From Annona cherimola (taxonomy: Eukaryota > Streptophyta > Magnoliopsida > Magnoliales > Annonaceae): a stretch of DNA of 64,000 nucleotides. Each line of letters opens with the position of its first letter. Position 1 is the stretch's first letter. The notes under the pieces were generated by a model. The model saw nothing but the letters and a program-made list of their open reading frames with translations, ran no database searches and was not told where the DNA came from. The translations under genes and the position numbers were made by a program. Location: assembly GCA_030490835.1 (NCBI GenBank), contig CM059973.1:86883641-86947640 (forward strand), read 5' to 3'. Shown piece after piece: positions 34,996-47,639 of the stretch.

Positions 34996-37310
34996 TATAT
35001 TGAAGTTGATCATATAAAAGCCAATACATTCATAAGCATAAAATTTTTTTTACGGTAGAAAGGTTAAGTTTCATTACTATGTATATGACTAGAAAGACGA
35101 ATATGATTCCAATCAAAGATTCTTGTAGTAAAAAATAAAACTATTTGAAGGTAAATGTTAACTTATTGAAATTCTTTATTTTCTAAAAACTGTACAAATC
35201 ATAAATGAAATATCTAAACCTTTAAAGTGTTCATCCCACCTATAAAGCAATAACTAATGCTCAGTATAAAGTTTCGAATTTCCGCAACATTTCAATTCTC
35301 TGTCCAACCGATTCAAGTGAAGTATGCATACTTTATACATTTTTTCATAGGTATGGTGGACATAAGATTTCAATCAAAATTATAATGGACGATATTTTTT
35401 AAAAAAATCAATAAATTAGATTTTGTGTAATCACTAAAATAGGATCCAAATATGAAAGATGTACCACTTCACCTGGGTGCATCCAGCACCACCCGAGTGC
35501 TTCCCAAGTCATATAATCTTAAATCATAATTTAATAACAACCTATGTCTTATTGAGGTAATCTAGTATCTTATCTATTATTTCAAAATTTAAAATTTCGA
35601 TTAGATAAAGTAGTAGTTAAAATGTTTAAGATGCATTCAAATGACCGTTTCTAGTTCACCCGAGTCAGCGCCAGTCCACAACTTGGGCCTCTATGCAATC
35701 TTTCCAGCCGCACATCTCCCCGTGGATATGGATTGATATCTAACAAAACCGCTAATTAGCTAGTTATAAAAGCTAGTTCCTTTGTTTAGTCAATCCCTGT
35801 TGTAAATGCTACTTTTTTTTTTTATTATTATTGTCACCCAACATGCTGCTTGTAATTATAAAAGATATTTTCTATTTTGGAGAGATTCCCGGACTCCTCA
35901 TTTCTCTTGCTAATCATGCATGCATCGGTTAAAAAAAAGATAAAGAAGAATATTTGAAAATAATAGAAAAATAATTCATTGTCCATATCTTTCGAGGGAA
36001 GAGCACCGAAAGGCTGGGGTGATCCAATTCCAACGTGCCATGCGCGTGAACCAACGCCACACAAGGTAATAACGCCCTATGCTAAAATTCTTTAAATTCC
36101 AGTCACGTGAACGTCAATCAACTCCTAGAATCCAAACTCTTTCCTCGTGTGGCCTACTAACATTCATAATGTTTCAGGCCCCACCAAAAACTCCCCGACA
36201 GATCTAGGCCATCTATTTAGAATCGGGCCGTCGGATGATTATAGCGGTCCCTAAATCAGTAAGGAACAAGGCTTTGATCTTTCGATTTTGCCAACTTTGT
36301 CCCTAGCGAGACGGTCCAACCTCGCGCTGGATTACAAAAGAATCTGGTGCAGGCGGCTTAGTAGCATCATCGTCATCTCTACTTGGGCTGCGAGCACGTG
36401 ACACTTTCGTGAGATCAAGGCCGCTAGTTTAGGTGCATTGCCTTTTGATCTGGCTACAACCCAAGGCTCAGGTGGGCCGAATTCATCAGAAATCAGCCAC
36501 GTTCCATCCCATTACTGAAACGACAGTTCTTGGCGAATCATCTCCAATCTCAGATCTTTTCTAATTGCGCGGCGGGCTTACACAGTTCGCCGCCGAAGAA
36601 TAAAACAAAATTTGCTGCTCTGGCGTAATATGATAAATGATACGCTGTTCGATGTCATCAGCTACGTGTCTTATTCTCAAAGATGGAATAAAAATCAGGA
36701 TCGGATAATTATCGAGCACAGATTAAACACTACGCACACTGTTGTCATGCGACAATCGTATCAGTTGAATGCCTAGTTATATTATTTAGTACGCTCATTA
36801 ACATATAAAAGAAACATTATTTAGCATATCAATTATCACAACATGTTAATCAAAACTTCACATTGTCGCAAGATAACAGTGCGCACACCATTTTATCATA
36901 ACTATCGAGCGGGTAGATGAGGGTATCGATTCAATGCAAACGTTTGCATACATTATTTTTTGATTTTTTAGCTGTAACACGCGCACTCAAGTCGTATATC
37001 TCTTAAATACGAAAATTTATCATATTTGTATATTATTTTACGGTCATAAACAGCACAAGACGGTTACAAATGAAAAAAAAAAAATCTGGAACCGTTTGAT
37101 TTCCGCGGTCTAAATTCATGAAATAGGAAGGAAACTGGGCGTCGGACGCGTCCAGAACGCGCAGCCGGAGTATGAAAGCGCGTCGGAGGCCGAGTGAATA
37201 AAAAAGTCCCGGGCAGAAGTGCAGAACAACTTTCCACAGCGCGCAGGAAGTAGTCTCTCCACGACTCCACTACCCACTATTTTCAACTGCAGGAGCTGTT
37301 CTTCAGCTCT
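34996..37310. other. Intergenic DNA upstream of the At3g27210-like gene
   Basis: GC rises after about 36000. A small foldback lies at about 36735-36890 (CACACTGTTGTCATGCGACAA against TTGTCGCAAGATAACAGTG). CACGTG words occur at 36104 and 36395, too far upstream to assign. No gene recognised. Confidence 0.5.
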
Positions 37311-37312
37311 CT

Positions 37313-37348
37313 TTTCTTCTTCTTCTTCTTCTTCTTCTTCTTCTTCTT
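37313..37348. repeat. CTT microsatellite
   Basis: Run of about ten CTT/TTC units, 270 bp upstream of the start codon at 37620. Antisense open frames across it are artefacts (poly-Glu or poly-Lys). Confidence 0.9.
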
Positions 37349-37541
37349 GAGTTCTGCAGAAGAATAGCAACCCCCAACAGCCACCCCCCCTCCCCAATAA
37401 CCCGCCCCCCACGGCTCTCGAACCCACAAAAAGCTTCGGTGGGACCAACCACGAGCGAATACCATGGCTTCGCTTTCAAGCGTCATTCTCTTTCTTTTTC
37501 TGATTTTTCTTCAAGGAAGATAAACGAAAAGTCCTTCCACT

Positions 37542-37565
37542 ACTCTCTCTCTCTCTCTCTCTCTC
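37542..37565 (+). repeat. CT microsatellite in the probable 5' leader
   Basis: (CT)n run 55 bp before the start codon at 37620. Pyrimidine-rich leaders of this kind are common near plant transcription starts. Confidence 0.8.
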
Positions 37566-37619
37566 GATCTCGAGCTGAGTTTATTTTGGTCTGGCGTGAA
37601 AAGGAGAGGATATCTAGGC

Positions 37620-40600
37620 ATGGGTGGGTGCGCCTCGGTCCATAAAACACCTGATTCCGCCATGAAATTCGACATTTCCATCGGTTCTAAGGATAAGAAA
37701 ATGGTCATTCCATCTCCGGTCGACGAAGAGCCAGCAAACGGAGAAAAACCAGTTGACGGATTCGGGTCCCCGCGTAAGAAGCTGGGGGAGCTCTGCTTGG
37801 ACCCGCTGTCGCCGCAGTTGTCGAGCAGAGACTTCGGTATGGGCCTTCACTCCAAAGTTTCCGTGGTTCCAAGAAATGTTTTTTTTTTTCCTTCTTTCGA
37901 ATCGTTACTCGTTTATTTCTTGAGAGAATTCTGCCAGAATTGCTTCTTCAGATTATTTCTTTCATGAATGACCACGATGGTTATCTCTTCGTGTTTAGTT
38001 TCTCTTTCCAGTTCAAACAGATGTATTTTTTCTTATCAACTTTGATTGAATTCAACTTTGATTGAAACTGGCTATCTCCCCTTATTGCAGGATTTTAATA
38101 ATTTATTCATTTATATCTTTTATTGTTCGAATCTCATCTGAATTATCCTGTTCAGCCGTGCTAGATCCCCAAATATTTGGCTCTGTCTTGATTTATTTGG
38201 AGTACGGACTTGAACCAGCAGACTTTAATTTTTTTTTTAATTATGTTTTTCTGAAGATGTTGCTGGTCCACCGATGCGGGTCTGGTTTTACGGTCCAGTT
38301 TTTGTATATATATAAATTCAGGTTACTTAGGATATTGATATTATTTTTGCCTTTTTATATTTCTGAATTTGGATTTTTACGCTGCTTCTGACTTACCAAT
38401 TATGATCTGTCGAGCCTGATGGATTATCTGATGTGTTTGAAAATATTGGACAAAATTGGTTGGGTGTCAAATGAAATTCCGAATAATTGTCAAGCTCTTC
38501 TGCTTCGGCATGGATTTTATGAGGTAATAATATGTGGTGGGTTGTTGGTTATGATGATAATTCCTAATCGAATGGAAATTGTAGTTTAACCGCACGAATC
38601 TAGTGGCGATCTAATTTGTTGCTTGGTTCTTAAAAAATGCCAAAAAAAAAAATTTTAAAGAAAGAAAAAAAATGTGGTTTTTACCTTACCACCAGTTCTA
38701 CACAAGATGCTATGATGGAAAGTGTTCATCAGGTGGCCGTTGGTTTGATGACGATGGGCGGATTGACTTCAAGTTCTTATCAATGGAAAGTTTTTTAAAT
38801 TTTTTACTGACTTTTTATTTTATTCCGAGTTGCTGAGAGTTCCTTATGTTCTGGATGGTGACTGCATGCATTTTTCATTTATAAATTATACCGAGGAGGT
38901 ATATATCATCATCAGCTTGATGATTTTTACCTTATGCATGGGGGTTTTCAATCTGCATATCTTGTATCGCTGTGGTCATGGTTTATTGATCATTACCATT
39001 TCTTTGTTTGCTACCACCAATGACTGGCCTTGCCTAGGAAAAATTTCTTGATTTGGAGATCATTGTTTACTTTTTTTTTTATTGAATATAAATATCTAGA
39101 TGGGCGTCGTACTTTGTGTTTGCATGAACCATGCTTAAGCTTCCGTTTCAATTTTTCAGTTTTGCATCCACATCTGTGGGCTACCAAAAGTCAGTTGTTT
39201 GGTCATCGAACCATTAATGCCAGTCGTATAACTGAAAGCCTGAGTACATTTTCCACATCATTGTATTTATAGCACTGGTCTTACATGTGATGCACGGTAC
39301 AGGGATGTGCTAGCAACCTAGAAGAATCATGGATCTGTTATGCTGTTTTTGACCAATGCAATATTGCACTCGCAATGCCTGACATGTATTAGGCAACCTT
39401 ATAAAGCGTTTCTTTGGATGAGAGGAGAAGAAGAAGCCATGTTAGACCTAATTTCCTAAAAGACAAAATCTATACTGTATCAGTGGTAACATCTGCAGTA
39501 TGGATCCCATATCCATATGGACCATATCGTTCATTGATGCTTTAACAATATTAAGAATTAGAAGATTGCAGGAAATAATTTTTTGTCTGTGTAATAATTG
39601 TTTATTAGAAAGAAAAAATTTTCCCCCTCTGTGCAGTGATTTCGTTTGGATATTTGACCAAAAGGTGGTGTGGTTTTTTGCTGAAACCATTGTGTACTTC
39701 CGATAGGAAATTTATTTACACAATTGTCCACTTTCAACATACATTAATGAGCCAACAAAGGAATTCCCTGTTTTTCCATGCCACCATTCTCACCGCTGAA
39801 GATTCATTATCGCTTCAATGTTTCAATTAGGTGGAAAGATTGATCGATAGTCTATGCAGAGTTGCATACTTGTAGGGTTAGCAACCTCTATTTTTCACCT
39901 CATGTCTCTTTTCCTTTTCTTTGCTTTTGTTTGCAGACTGCTTTTCCCCCATGTCTTTTTTTTGTTTTTTTCTTGTTTTGTTTCTTTTCCTCTTTACTTG
40001 TCTTATGTTTTCAGTCTAGAATTCACTGTTTGTTCTTCAAGAAGGAACGAGACTACTTTGTCTATAAGAGGATATTCTGTAACCAGATCCGTCATTGAGT
40101 TGGATTCCTCTCTTCCTTCATGCATTTGTTTTGCCCATGTCCTTGTACAAAAGTAAGGTCATAGATGTACCTCATTGTAGGCCCAACCATTCCCTCCGGC
40201 GAGAAAGGGATCACTTTTTATGATAAATTCTTATTGTTAGACTATGTTTCTTGTAAAGTTGTTGGTATGGAACTATGGATGACTATGCTGTGCCTTTCAT
40301 TTTTTCATTCTTTAAGTTGTACCTTCTTATAAGCAGGTTCTAAGATTGGTGAAATCTAATTGATCTTGCTACAACTTTCATTTCTCTACTTGTGGAAAAT
40401 TTTGTTAAGACTTTGTTTTTGTGGTTGCACTTCAAATGAACTGAGGTTCCCACAAGATCTTTGTGGATACCTCTTAGATGGGCCCCACTTTGATGACAAA
40501 AATGAAATTCAACCGTTTGCATTGTTTAATATCATTTGTTTTTTTCCACAATACCAAAAATCATTTCAATCCAAGTAGTGGGTGGGCCCTGTCTGTTTAA

Positions 40601-42747
40601 AATTTATAATTTTGTATAAATTATGAAAAACACTTGTATCCAGCAACAAATCATCAAAATAATATAATAATTTGTAGAATCATTTATTTATGAAGAAAGA
40701 ATGTTTTAGATAGTTTAGATGTTGAATTAAAGTCTCTGAAATTGATATTAAATCAAATAATTCTATTATGTTGATTTTACAAGTTTATCAAATAGGTTAA
40801 TGCACATCTTTGGTTTGGATGAAATTCAGTTTCCTGGCTAAACAAATGATTTTAGTAGCAATGGAAGGAGTGGAGTTCACATCATCATCAGGGTGACTAA
40901 CCAATTTGCTGGAAGTGAAACCCTTATTTTTATGCTTTATTTTGATATTTGCTTGTGATACATAACTATAGGAATTTTCTGCTATGATTCATATTATGAT
41001 TTGATTTGGGAGTTCAATTTTTATCACCTTTATTTGAAAAATTTGCAGCTAATTCCCAGTAGCCATGGTTTATACTTCACTTGATTGGTAAAAATGTTTA
41101 CTGTCTAAGCATGATGCCATTTCTTTCTGCATATCGCTTTATTTCATAAATCTAATGTGCAGCTTAAAGGTATTTCTTTCAGCTTGAATGATGAACAGTC
41201 GATCGTTTGTCCGATACATGAATTGTTTGGCTACTGCCAATGATTAACTTCTCTTGGGATCAAATACATTCTGTGGTTATTTGTTTCTGCAGATTTTAAC
41301 AAGATAATTCATCTGCAAGATCACCTTCATGAAAATAGATATTCAATGCAATGACAGCAACTATTCAATATTATTTTATGTTCATTTCTTTTTGGTTTCT
41401 CCTTTGACTTTCAGAATATTTGCATACCTGTGTCACTTGCTTCTACTATCATGGATAGAAGTGTCCTCTGTTTTACATCCAATCCTGGTTAGTTGTCTTT
41501 GATGCACTCCCTAATTTTCCCTTGCACTCCCAGGCAGTAAAGGGGAGATGTTTTATGAATCCCGAGCATGGTTGGATTCTGACTGTGAAGATGATTTCTT
41601 CAGTGTTAATGGAGGTAACATTTCCATTCTGCAACAGGTTCTTTCTATTTGATAATGTTTCCCTGAAGGCATACAAAATGCTTGCTTCTTCATGTATCCT
41701 TTTAGTTCTACAGCCCATGATAATCGTCTATTTCATGCATCTGGTGCCTGGCAAAGTCAACCTGTTGGTTTGGGGATTGATTCATGGTGATGCAGCCAAG
41801 AAAAGCAAGACTTTTCAACATGCAATGGAAAACACACCCACACGCGTAGCTATCTCATGACTTTAACAGGTTGAGGATTGATCCATGGGGATGCAGCCAA
41901 GAAAAGCAAGACTTTTCAACGTGCAATGGAAAACACACCCACACACGTGTAGCTATCTCATGACTTAGAATACTAGCCTTTGCCTGAGCCACACTATCCC
42001 CATGTACTGCTGGTGTAGTTTCATGTAAGCTCCGCAAGGACCAGATCTCAACATGCATACAGTACATAGGGACTGTGTGGCTCAGGCAAAGGCTAGTATT
42101 GCAGCATGTTGAGATCTGGTCCTTGTGGAACTTACATGAAACTTTTTGTATTCTTCATCTGGATCTATTCAAGTTTGATTTATCATCTCATGCTCACTTG
42201 TGATTTCTTCTTCTTATTTTTTTTCTTTTTTTCTTTTTAAAAAAATTCTTGTCTATCTCATTTTATGATTTGCTATATTTATTCTGCAGATTTCACTCCA
42301 TCTCGTGGCAGCACACCCATTCGTCAGTGGAGCAGCCCGAGAACCCCTGCTCTGAAGAAAACCCCTTTCATGGAAAGAGCACCCAACTACAAACCTGAAC
42401 CTTCTCCAACCAGCCAGAAGAAGAAACTAGGTGAACTATTCCAAGAAAGCATAGAGGGTGAACAAATCCCTGAGGTCCAAACCCACGGTAGTAATGAAAA
42501 GGTAGTGAATGGTAAGATTGAAGCTGTTAGTGCCCAACTCCAAATTCCTCCAAAGTCATCTGAGGGAACCCCATACGTGACTGGGCCAAATTCCGTCTGC
42601 AGTAGTGAAAGAACCCCAAATGGGGAATTCAAACCCGGGAAAGAACATAAAGGTAGACTTGCTCACTGCTGCCTCCCAAACTTGCTCCCTAGTCTTAGCT
42701 TCCATGAAAGGAAGAGGGAGCAACCGGGCCCTGCTGCTCATAATTAA
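37620..42747 (+). CDS. At3g27210-like protein, predicted N-myristoylated, three exons
   Basis: Exons 37620-37836, 41534-41614 and 42290-42747 join in frame (756 nt, 251 residues) with GT-AG introns of 3,697 and 675 bp. The start is chosen because it gives MGGCASVHK: Gly2 is a myristoylation site and Cys4 a likely palmitoylation site. Exon 2 encodes the conserved acidic block FYESRAWLDSDCEDDFFSVN, exon 3 continues GDFTPSRGSTP, and the C terminus has CCLPNLLPSLSFHERKR. These are the hallmarks of the plant family around Arabidopsis At3g27210; I know of no assigned biochemical function. Ser/Pro-rich and probably disordered; two KKLGEL repeats (residues near 55 and near 148) may be docking motifs. 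Membrane association is inferred from the N terminus. Intron 1 carries a foldback element and intron 2 an interleaved inverted repeat. Confidence 0.9.
40471..40915. repeat. Foldback MITE, family D relative, in intron 1
   Basis: Starts CTTAGATGGGCCCCACTTTG and ends near CATCATCATCAGGGTGAC. Inverted internal arms around ATCATTTCAATCCAAGT and GGTTTGGATGAAATTCAG. Paralogue at 31840-32270. Confidence 0.6.
41768..41960. repeat. Two-copy tandem repeat, period about 104 bp, in intron 2
   Basis: GATGCAGCCAAGAAAAGCAA with flanks, through AGCTATCTCATGACTT, occurs twice in direct orientation with a handful of differences. Confidence 0.85.
41969..42143. repeat. Interleaved inverted repeat (A-B-A'-B') in intron 2
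   Basis: Arm A is 41969-42008 and its inverted copy A' is 42061-42100; the inner 26 bases (GTGTGGCTCAGGCAAAGGCT core) match perfectly. Arm B is 42017-42056 and its inverted copy B' is 42104-42143, two mismatches in 40. The order is A, B, A', B', so each block is inverted in place and the two stems cross, as in a pseudoknot. Confidence 0.9.
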
Positions 42748-44503
42748 TTGGTTGATAATGATGCCACCTTTGTGAACAAATCCCCTAGTTGCGCCTCCGG
42801 GCACCCACTTTGTGTAAATTCAAGGCAAAAAAAAAAAAAGAAAAAAGAAAAGAAAAGAAAAGAAAAATCCCTGATCCTGGAGGAAAGAGAACCAAGTTTA
42901 GTTTGTAAGCACTGTAAACAGCGCGCTGTGTCTTGCAATTTCGGGAGGAGAACAGATATAGCTATGAAGATCTGTATAGTATAGAGGTTACTGAGATGGT
43001 CATGAAGTATTATTTTTCAGGCGAAGTTGAATTCTCCCTCGTTAAGGGATGTTAGTCACTTCTCTTGAGTTGGACAGAAATGACCCATGTAATGAGATGG
43101 CGCATGTTATCAACGCCATAAATCTATAAAGAATTTTGTAATCTTTGTTCTATTCATTGTGGATTCCTCTTAGATATCCTACTCCAAAATTGTGTAGATA
43201 TGTTGGCATGTTGCTTGGAGCCGTGGTGATGACGGACCGAGCTATTATAACCTTTACACCATCTCGTTTCTTTAGGGGTGGGAATTGGGGCGGGTCGATC
43301 CGTGACCCGGCTTTGTGCAGGTAAAATCAATATTTTTTTGATTCGGTATAGGGACGGGTCAGAAATTTTGATTCAAATTCAAAAATAGGATCGGGTTGAG
43401 TCGACTATGTCTCGACCTGAAAAATCTGACCTGCCTCGCATATATTAATTTATTACAAATTATAAGTATATGTTTAAATATTATTATTATTATTATTATT
43501 ATTATTTTCTTTCAAAATTTTAATTTTTTTATATTCAACTCTATCAAGAATAGAAGAATTAATTCATTCGGAAAGCAACATAAGAAGTAATAACAAGAAT
43601 TTGTATGTATATAACAATTATGTGTAATTGTATATTAACCTATTTTAATAAATTTATATTATTTTTCAAATGTTTTGTTTTCTTAATTATGTATTTTTTA
43701 ATAATTAGTTAAATATTGAAGCATATAATATTTAAATATAGTATAAATGTATATTTATGTTTAATAGGTATATAAATTTTTAAAATTATCTTATTTAACT
43801 CGTATTTTTAACCCAATCCGTTATCTCGAAACTGATTCGATACCAACTTAAAGTTTGTCCGGGAACTTATTAAAAAAAGTCATTTTTTTTTAATGAATCC
43901 TTGACCCTTATCGAATCGGTTAATAAATTGTAATTCAATAAGGTTTCACGGACGAATATTTACTCTTTTTATATTTGCTTCATTTGTAGGGTTAACCCAT
44001 TGTCTCTCGTAATAAATCAACGGATTCGTGGTTGGTTCTGCCATCTCGCCCAATGAATAATCGGGATTCCGTTTTCAATAGAATCTCGTGGAGTCACAAG
44101 TTCCGTCGTTCCCATAGCTTCTCCATTAATGGCTAGGCCTAAACTTTGCAATGGAGCTCCCCAATTCCAATTTGTTCCCAAGTCAACTTCCTCAGTCTCT
44201 ATTGACTTGAAGCTCTTTACTATTTGTATTTTTTTCTATGAATTGAAAAATTAGGGAAGAATCCGTATTGATGCTTTATCACACTGTTTTTTAGTTTTAT
44301 GAGTATGAGATGATTTATAATAGACCATACATATTGGAATTTTATACCGTTTGGATTCGACTTCGGTCAAATCAATTTTATCCTGACCCAATATAAAAAG
44401 AGTATCAAACTTAATTTTTAAAAAGTAATATCAGGATTTGATAAACCATACGTTCCATGATCGGCGCCCCCACCTCCAGACCACCTCTGTCGCCCCTTTT
44501 GAG
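42748..44503. other. 3' flank of the At3g27210-like gene and intergenic DNA
   Basis: The first few hundred bases probably include the 3' UTR; no clear AATAAA. An A-rich AAAAG tract lies at 42828-42867 and an ATT microsatellite at 43480-43507. At 43275-43440, TAGGGGTGGGAATTGGGG resembles a hAT end like that at 15949, but I find no matching right end. No gene. Confidence 0.5.
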
Positions 44504-46096
44504 CAATGTTATTAAAACTGGACCGGACCGGTCCGATTGGGAACCGGTCACATGTCTAGTTCGATTCGACACGGTTCGGTTCAATAACCCAAAATCGCCC
44601 GAACTGGTGAACCGGCGGTCGAACCGTATGTACCGGTTCAACCGGGTTCAATCGGTCGGGCAATAAACTAATAATAAAAGATTAAATATATATTATTATT
44701 AAAAAAACGATCGAAAAATCGGATTATCGGAACGCCCGATGCCCTCTTCTTCTTCCACCTTTGGAAACCCTAGCCGCTGCCTCGCCCTTGTGCCCGCCGG
44801 CCCCGGCCCCGTTCTCGTTGGTCGCCCTCATTTCCGTCATCTTCTTCTTCGCCGTCTGCGTCCACAGCGCCGGCGTCAGTAGGCTCCCGCGTCCCGCCAC
44901 TCCCGCTGCACAGTCTTCATGGCCTGCAGTGCACGAGTGCGCGCACTGCCGGCTGCCGCCTGGGCCTTCGTCATCTTCCTCGCCGTCCACCTGCCCGCGC
45001 CATTGGACGCCCTCATAGCATCTCTTTCTGCTACAGCCTGCAAAGTTTTCGTCGTCAACACGATGCCGCTGCCCAGTTGCTGCCGCCAGCAGTCTGTCAA
45101 CATCACTGGCGTATCACCAGAATTCCCTTTCCGGCGAGCAGCCTCGATTGCCGATTGGATGGATGTGTTTCGAAATAGGAAACCCAACACCGTTGCCCCT
45201 TTTGGATCTCAATGCTAGCAACCTAATCGGGAGATCGGGGCAGATAAAGGGCTCTCCCTTTGCCGCACTAGAGCATCACTCCGGCGAGGCAACAAAGACA
45301 TCTTCACCATCCAGAATTCGAGTCTGTAAAACCCAACCAGAAGAACAACATGATAGCTCCCAGCCAACGACTGTGGGTTAATATGGATTTTACTCACTAA
45401 ACCAAATGGACTAAAAACCATAACTATAATGGCGGCTGAATCGGTGAATCCCTTAATCCATAGATAATCAACATAAATGCCGGTCGTGATTTTACGTTTT
45501 TGGTGTTTTATTATTATTTTTAACCAACACTAAAAATTCGTAAAGTATGCCAATTATGCATTAAAATCAAATAAAGGTAATGACACCATGACTGGACATC
45601 GGCATGCCTAATATATTAGGCATATATAATATATATATGCCTAATTCTTCACATAATTAATGTAGCAAATAAAATTGATCATATAATTAATAAAATATTA
45701 TAATTATATATTAGGTGAATTTCTTAGTGCCTAGGATGATTTATATGTAATCTAAAAATTTGTTTTTAATATTTTATTTATTTCATAAAATTTGAGTTCC
45801 CCTTAAATGTCATTAGATGTTGTTTAGATACTGTTAGACGCTGTTAGATAAGGTAGATTTCATTAAATCCTATTATTCGAATTTTAAATTCTATAATTAA
45901 GGTATAAATGATCTTATAAATGGCTCAAAATCATATTATAAATGTTAAATTAGGATTAACTTATTAATATATTTACTTAAAATTTAAAAATAATTTAATA
46001 TTTATGATATCATAAATATGTCATGCTGACATCACCGGTTCGAACCAGACCAGTTCCTTTACCGGTTCAATCACCGGTTCGGTTATGACAACATTA
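44504..46096. mobile_element. Non-autonomous hAT element with GC-rich cargo
   Basis: 1,593 bp from CAATGTTATTAAAACTGG to CGGTTATGACAACATTA, with 8-bp duplication CTTTTGAG/CTTTTGAA (44496-44503 and 46097-46104, one mismatch). Subterminal CCGGTTCA repeats lie in both orientations. No transposase. The interior 44733-45380 is strikingly GC-rich, reads like proximal promoter/first-exon sequence, and has open frames on both strands (44761-45018, 44876-45190, 44919-45218) without a decisive choice. It looks like a captured gene piece. Confidence 0.85.
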
Positions 46097-46378
46097 CTTT
46101 TGAAGTGTGAGAGGCAAATATCGCCTTGGTTCCACCATCCAGACTTCGGCGCTCCTCTCAGATCAGGCAACGAGTGCAAGTCCATTGCCTTCAAGTTGGG
46201 CCGTCAAAATCAGACCAGATCTTGCCCCAGTGCAAACTTCCAACAGCTCAGCCCATGCCGGCAACAGCTCTCCTCCATTGTGGCCATTCCAATGATTCTT
46301 CCAATTACCAGCAAGCTTCTTCAGCCACAATGCAATCACCGTAATGGGAGAAGAGAACCAGAGAAGGCGCGGAGAAAG

Positions 46379-46709
46379 GGACCCTGGTTTAATGCACCCG
46401 GGTGTACTTTACCCTTTTTTTGAAAAAAATTTTGAAATGTTTTTTTATGAAAATGTTAATCTAAGTATATTTAACATGTGTATAAATTTTTACCATTTTA
46501 AAATATTTTTAGATATTTTTTTCGGATTTTTTAAGAATCAGTGTGCCACTGATTTTAAAAAATTCAAAAAAAATATCTAAAAATCTCCAAAAATTATAAA
46601 AATTTATACACATGTTAAATACACTTATATTAACAGTCGTGTAAAAAAAATTTCAAAAAAAAATAAAAAAAAGGGGTGAAGTACACCCGGGTGCATTGAA
46701 CCAGGGTCC
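46379..46709. mobile_element. Mutator-like foldback MITE, family A, copy 1
   Basis: 331 bp, GGACCCTGGTTTAATGCACC to its inverted end GGTGCATTGAACCAGGGTCC, with a perfect 9-bp duplication CGGAGAAAG (46370-46378 and 46710-46718). The arms pair along nearly the whole element. A 9-bp duplication points to the Mutator superfamily. Confidence 0.92.
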
Positions 46710-46718
46710 CGGAGAAAG

Positions 46719-47639
46719 AGGGGTGGGTGATAAAACGGTGGAGGGTAATTTAGGCTCAGTTTTGCAGAGCTTTTAGATTTATGCTTTTTCGAGATGCCCG
46801 GTTGGAACTTTCATAAAAAGTATGATCTAAAAAATTGGTAGTGTTTAGCTTTGTAATTAAAAAAAACACTTTTAACAATATTTTATGTTTGACTTCAAAA
46901 ATAAAAGTACTTATATTAAATGACCAAAAAGGGCAAAGAAATTATTTCTAAATTTAAACTTGTTACTAATAAAACATATTTCTTACATATCGCTAATCGC
47001 TAAAGTAAATAAATTACAATCGAAACTGTGAAAAGCTTTTTTAACAATTTATTAAAAAGAAAGTAAACATTTAATTCTTTAAATATTAATTTTACATAGA
47101 CAAAATAACAATCTAAATCTTAAATATTATTAAAATAAAATTTTATTTTTTTGCAATATAATCTTTTTATATTGAATATGCACGCAATTTTTTTTCAATT
47201 AAAATATATTATTTTAATAATCTCACAAGCATAAGTAATGACCTGGATCACTTCTTTGTCTTATTATAATGTAATTGAATATTTAAGGAATGGACAAAAA
47301 TGGATGGGGTTATGTGAGAAAACTTCAGGCCAAAATATTATCTTTAATTTAAAATTTATTGATGGTTGGGAAAACTATAAATATAATTATATATTCATTA
47401 TTGTATTTGTAATTATCATGGAAAAGTCAACTATCAAACAACTAAACCCGAAAAATAGATAACTATGATAACTGTTTTAAGATTTTACTAAAATTTTAAA
47501 AAATGCTTGAATCATGTGGACCAAAGCATCCAATGCTCAGTGGATGAAATTAAAGTTTTAAGGGTAAATTTGTCTTTTCATAAGCTACATATCACACTTG
47601 GCTTTTGTGATTACTAAAAGCATGTATTTGTAGCTTTCT
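46719..47639. other. AT-rich intergenic DNA
   Basis: No gene or element recognised. Confidence 0.55.

Noticed and set aside
37116..37486. Minus-strand frames with poly-Glu or poly-Lys
   Set aside because: They are translations of the CTT microsatellite upstream of the At3g27210-like gene.
37596..37619. Upstream GTG-initiated extension of the At3g27210-like gene
   Set aside because: The ATG at 37620 gives the family-typical MGGCAS start with Gly at position 2; an extension would destroy the lipid-attachment signal.
43275..43440. A further complete hAT element
   Set aside because: Only a left-end-like TAGGGGTGGGAATTGGGG is visible; no matching right end or 8-bp duplication was found.
44876..45218. 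Overlapping open frames of about 100 codons on both strands as a gene
   Set aside because: They lie within a hAT element, are compositionally biased, and neither strand shows a recognisable domain.
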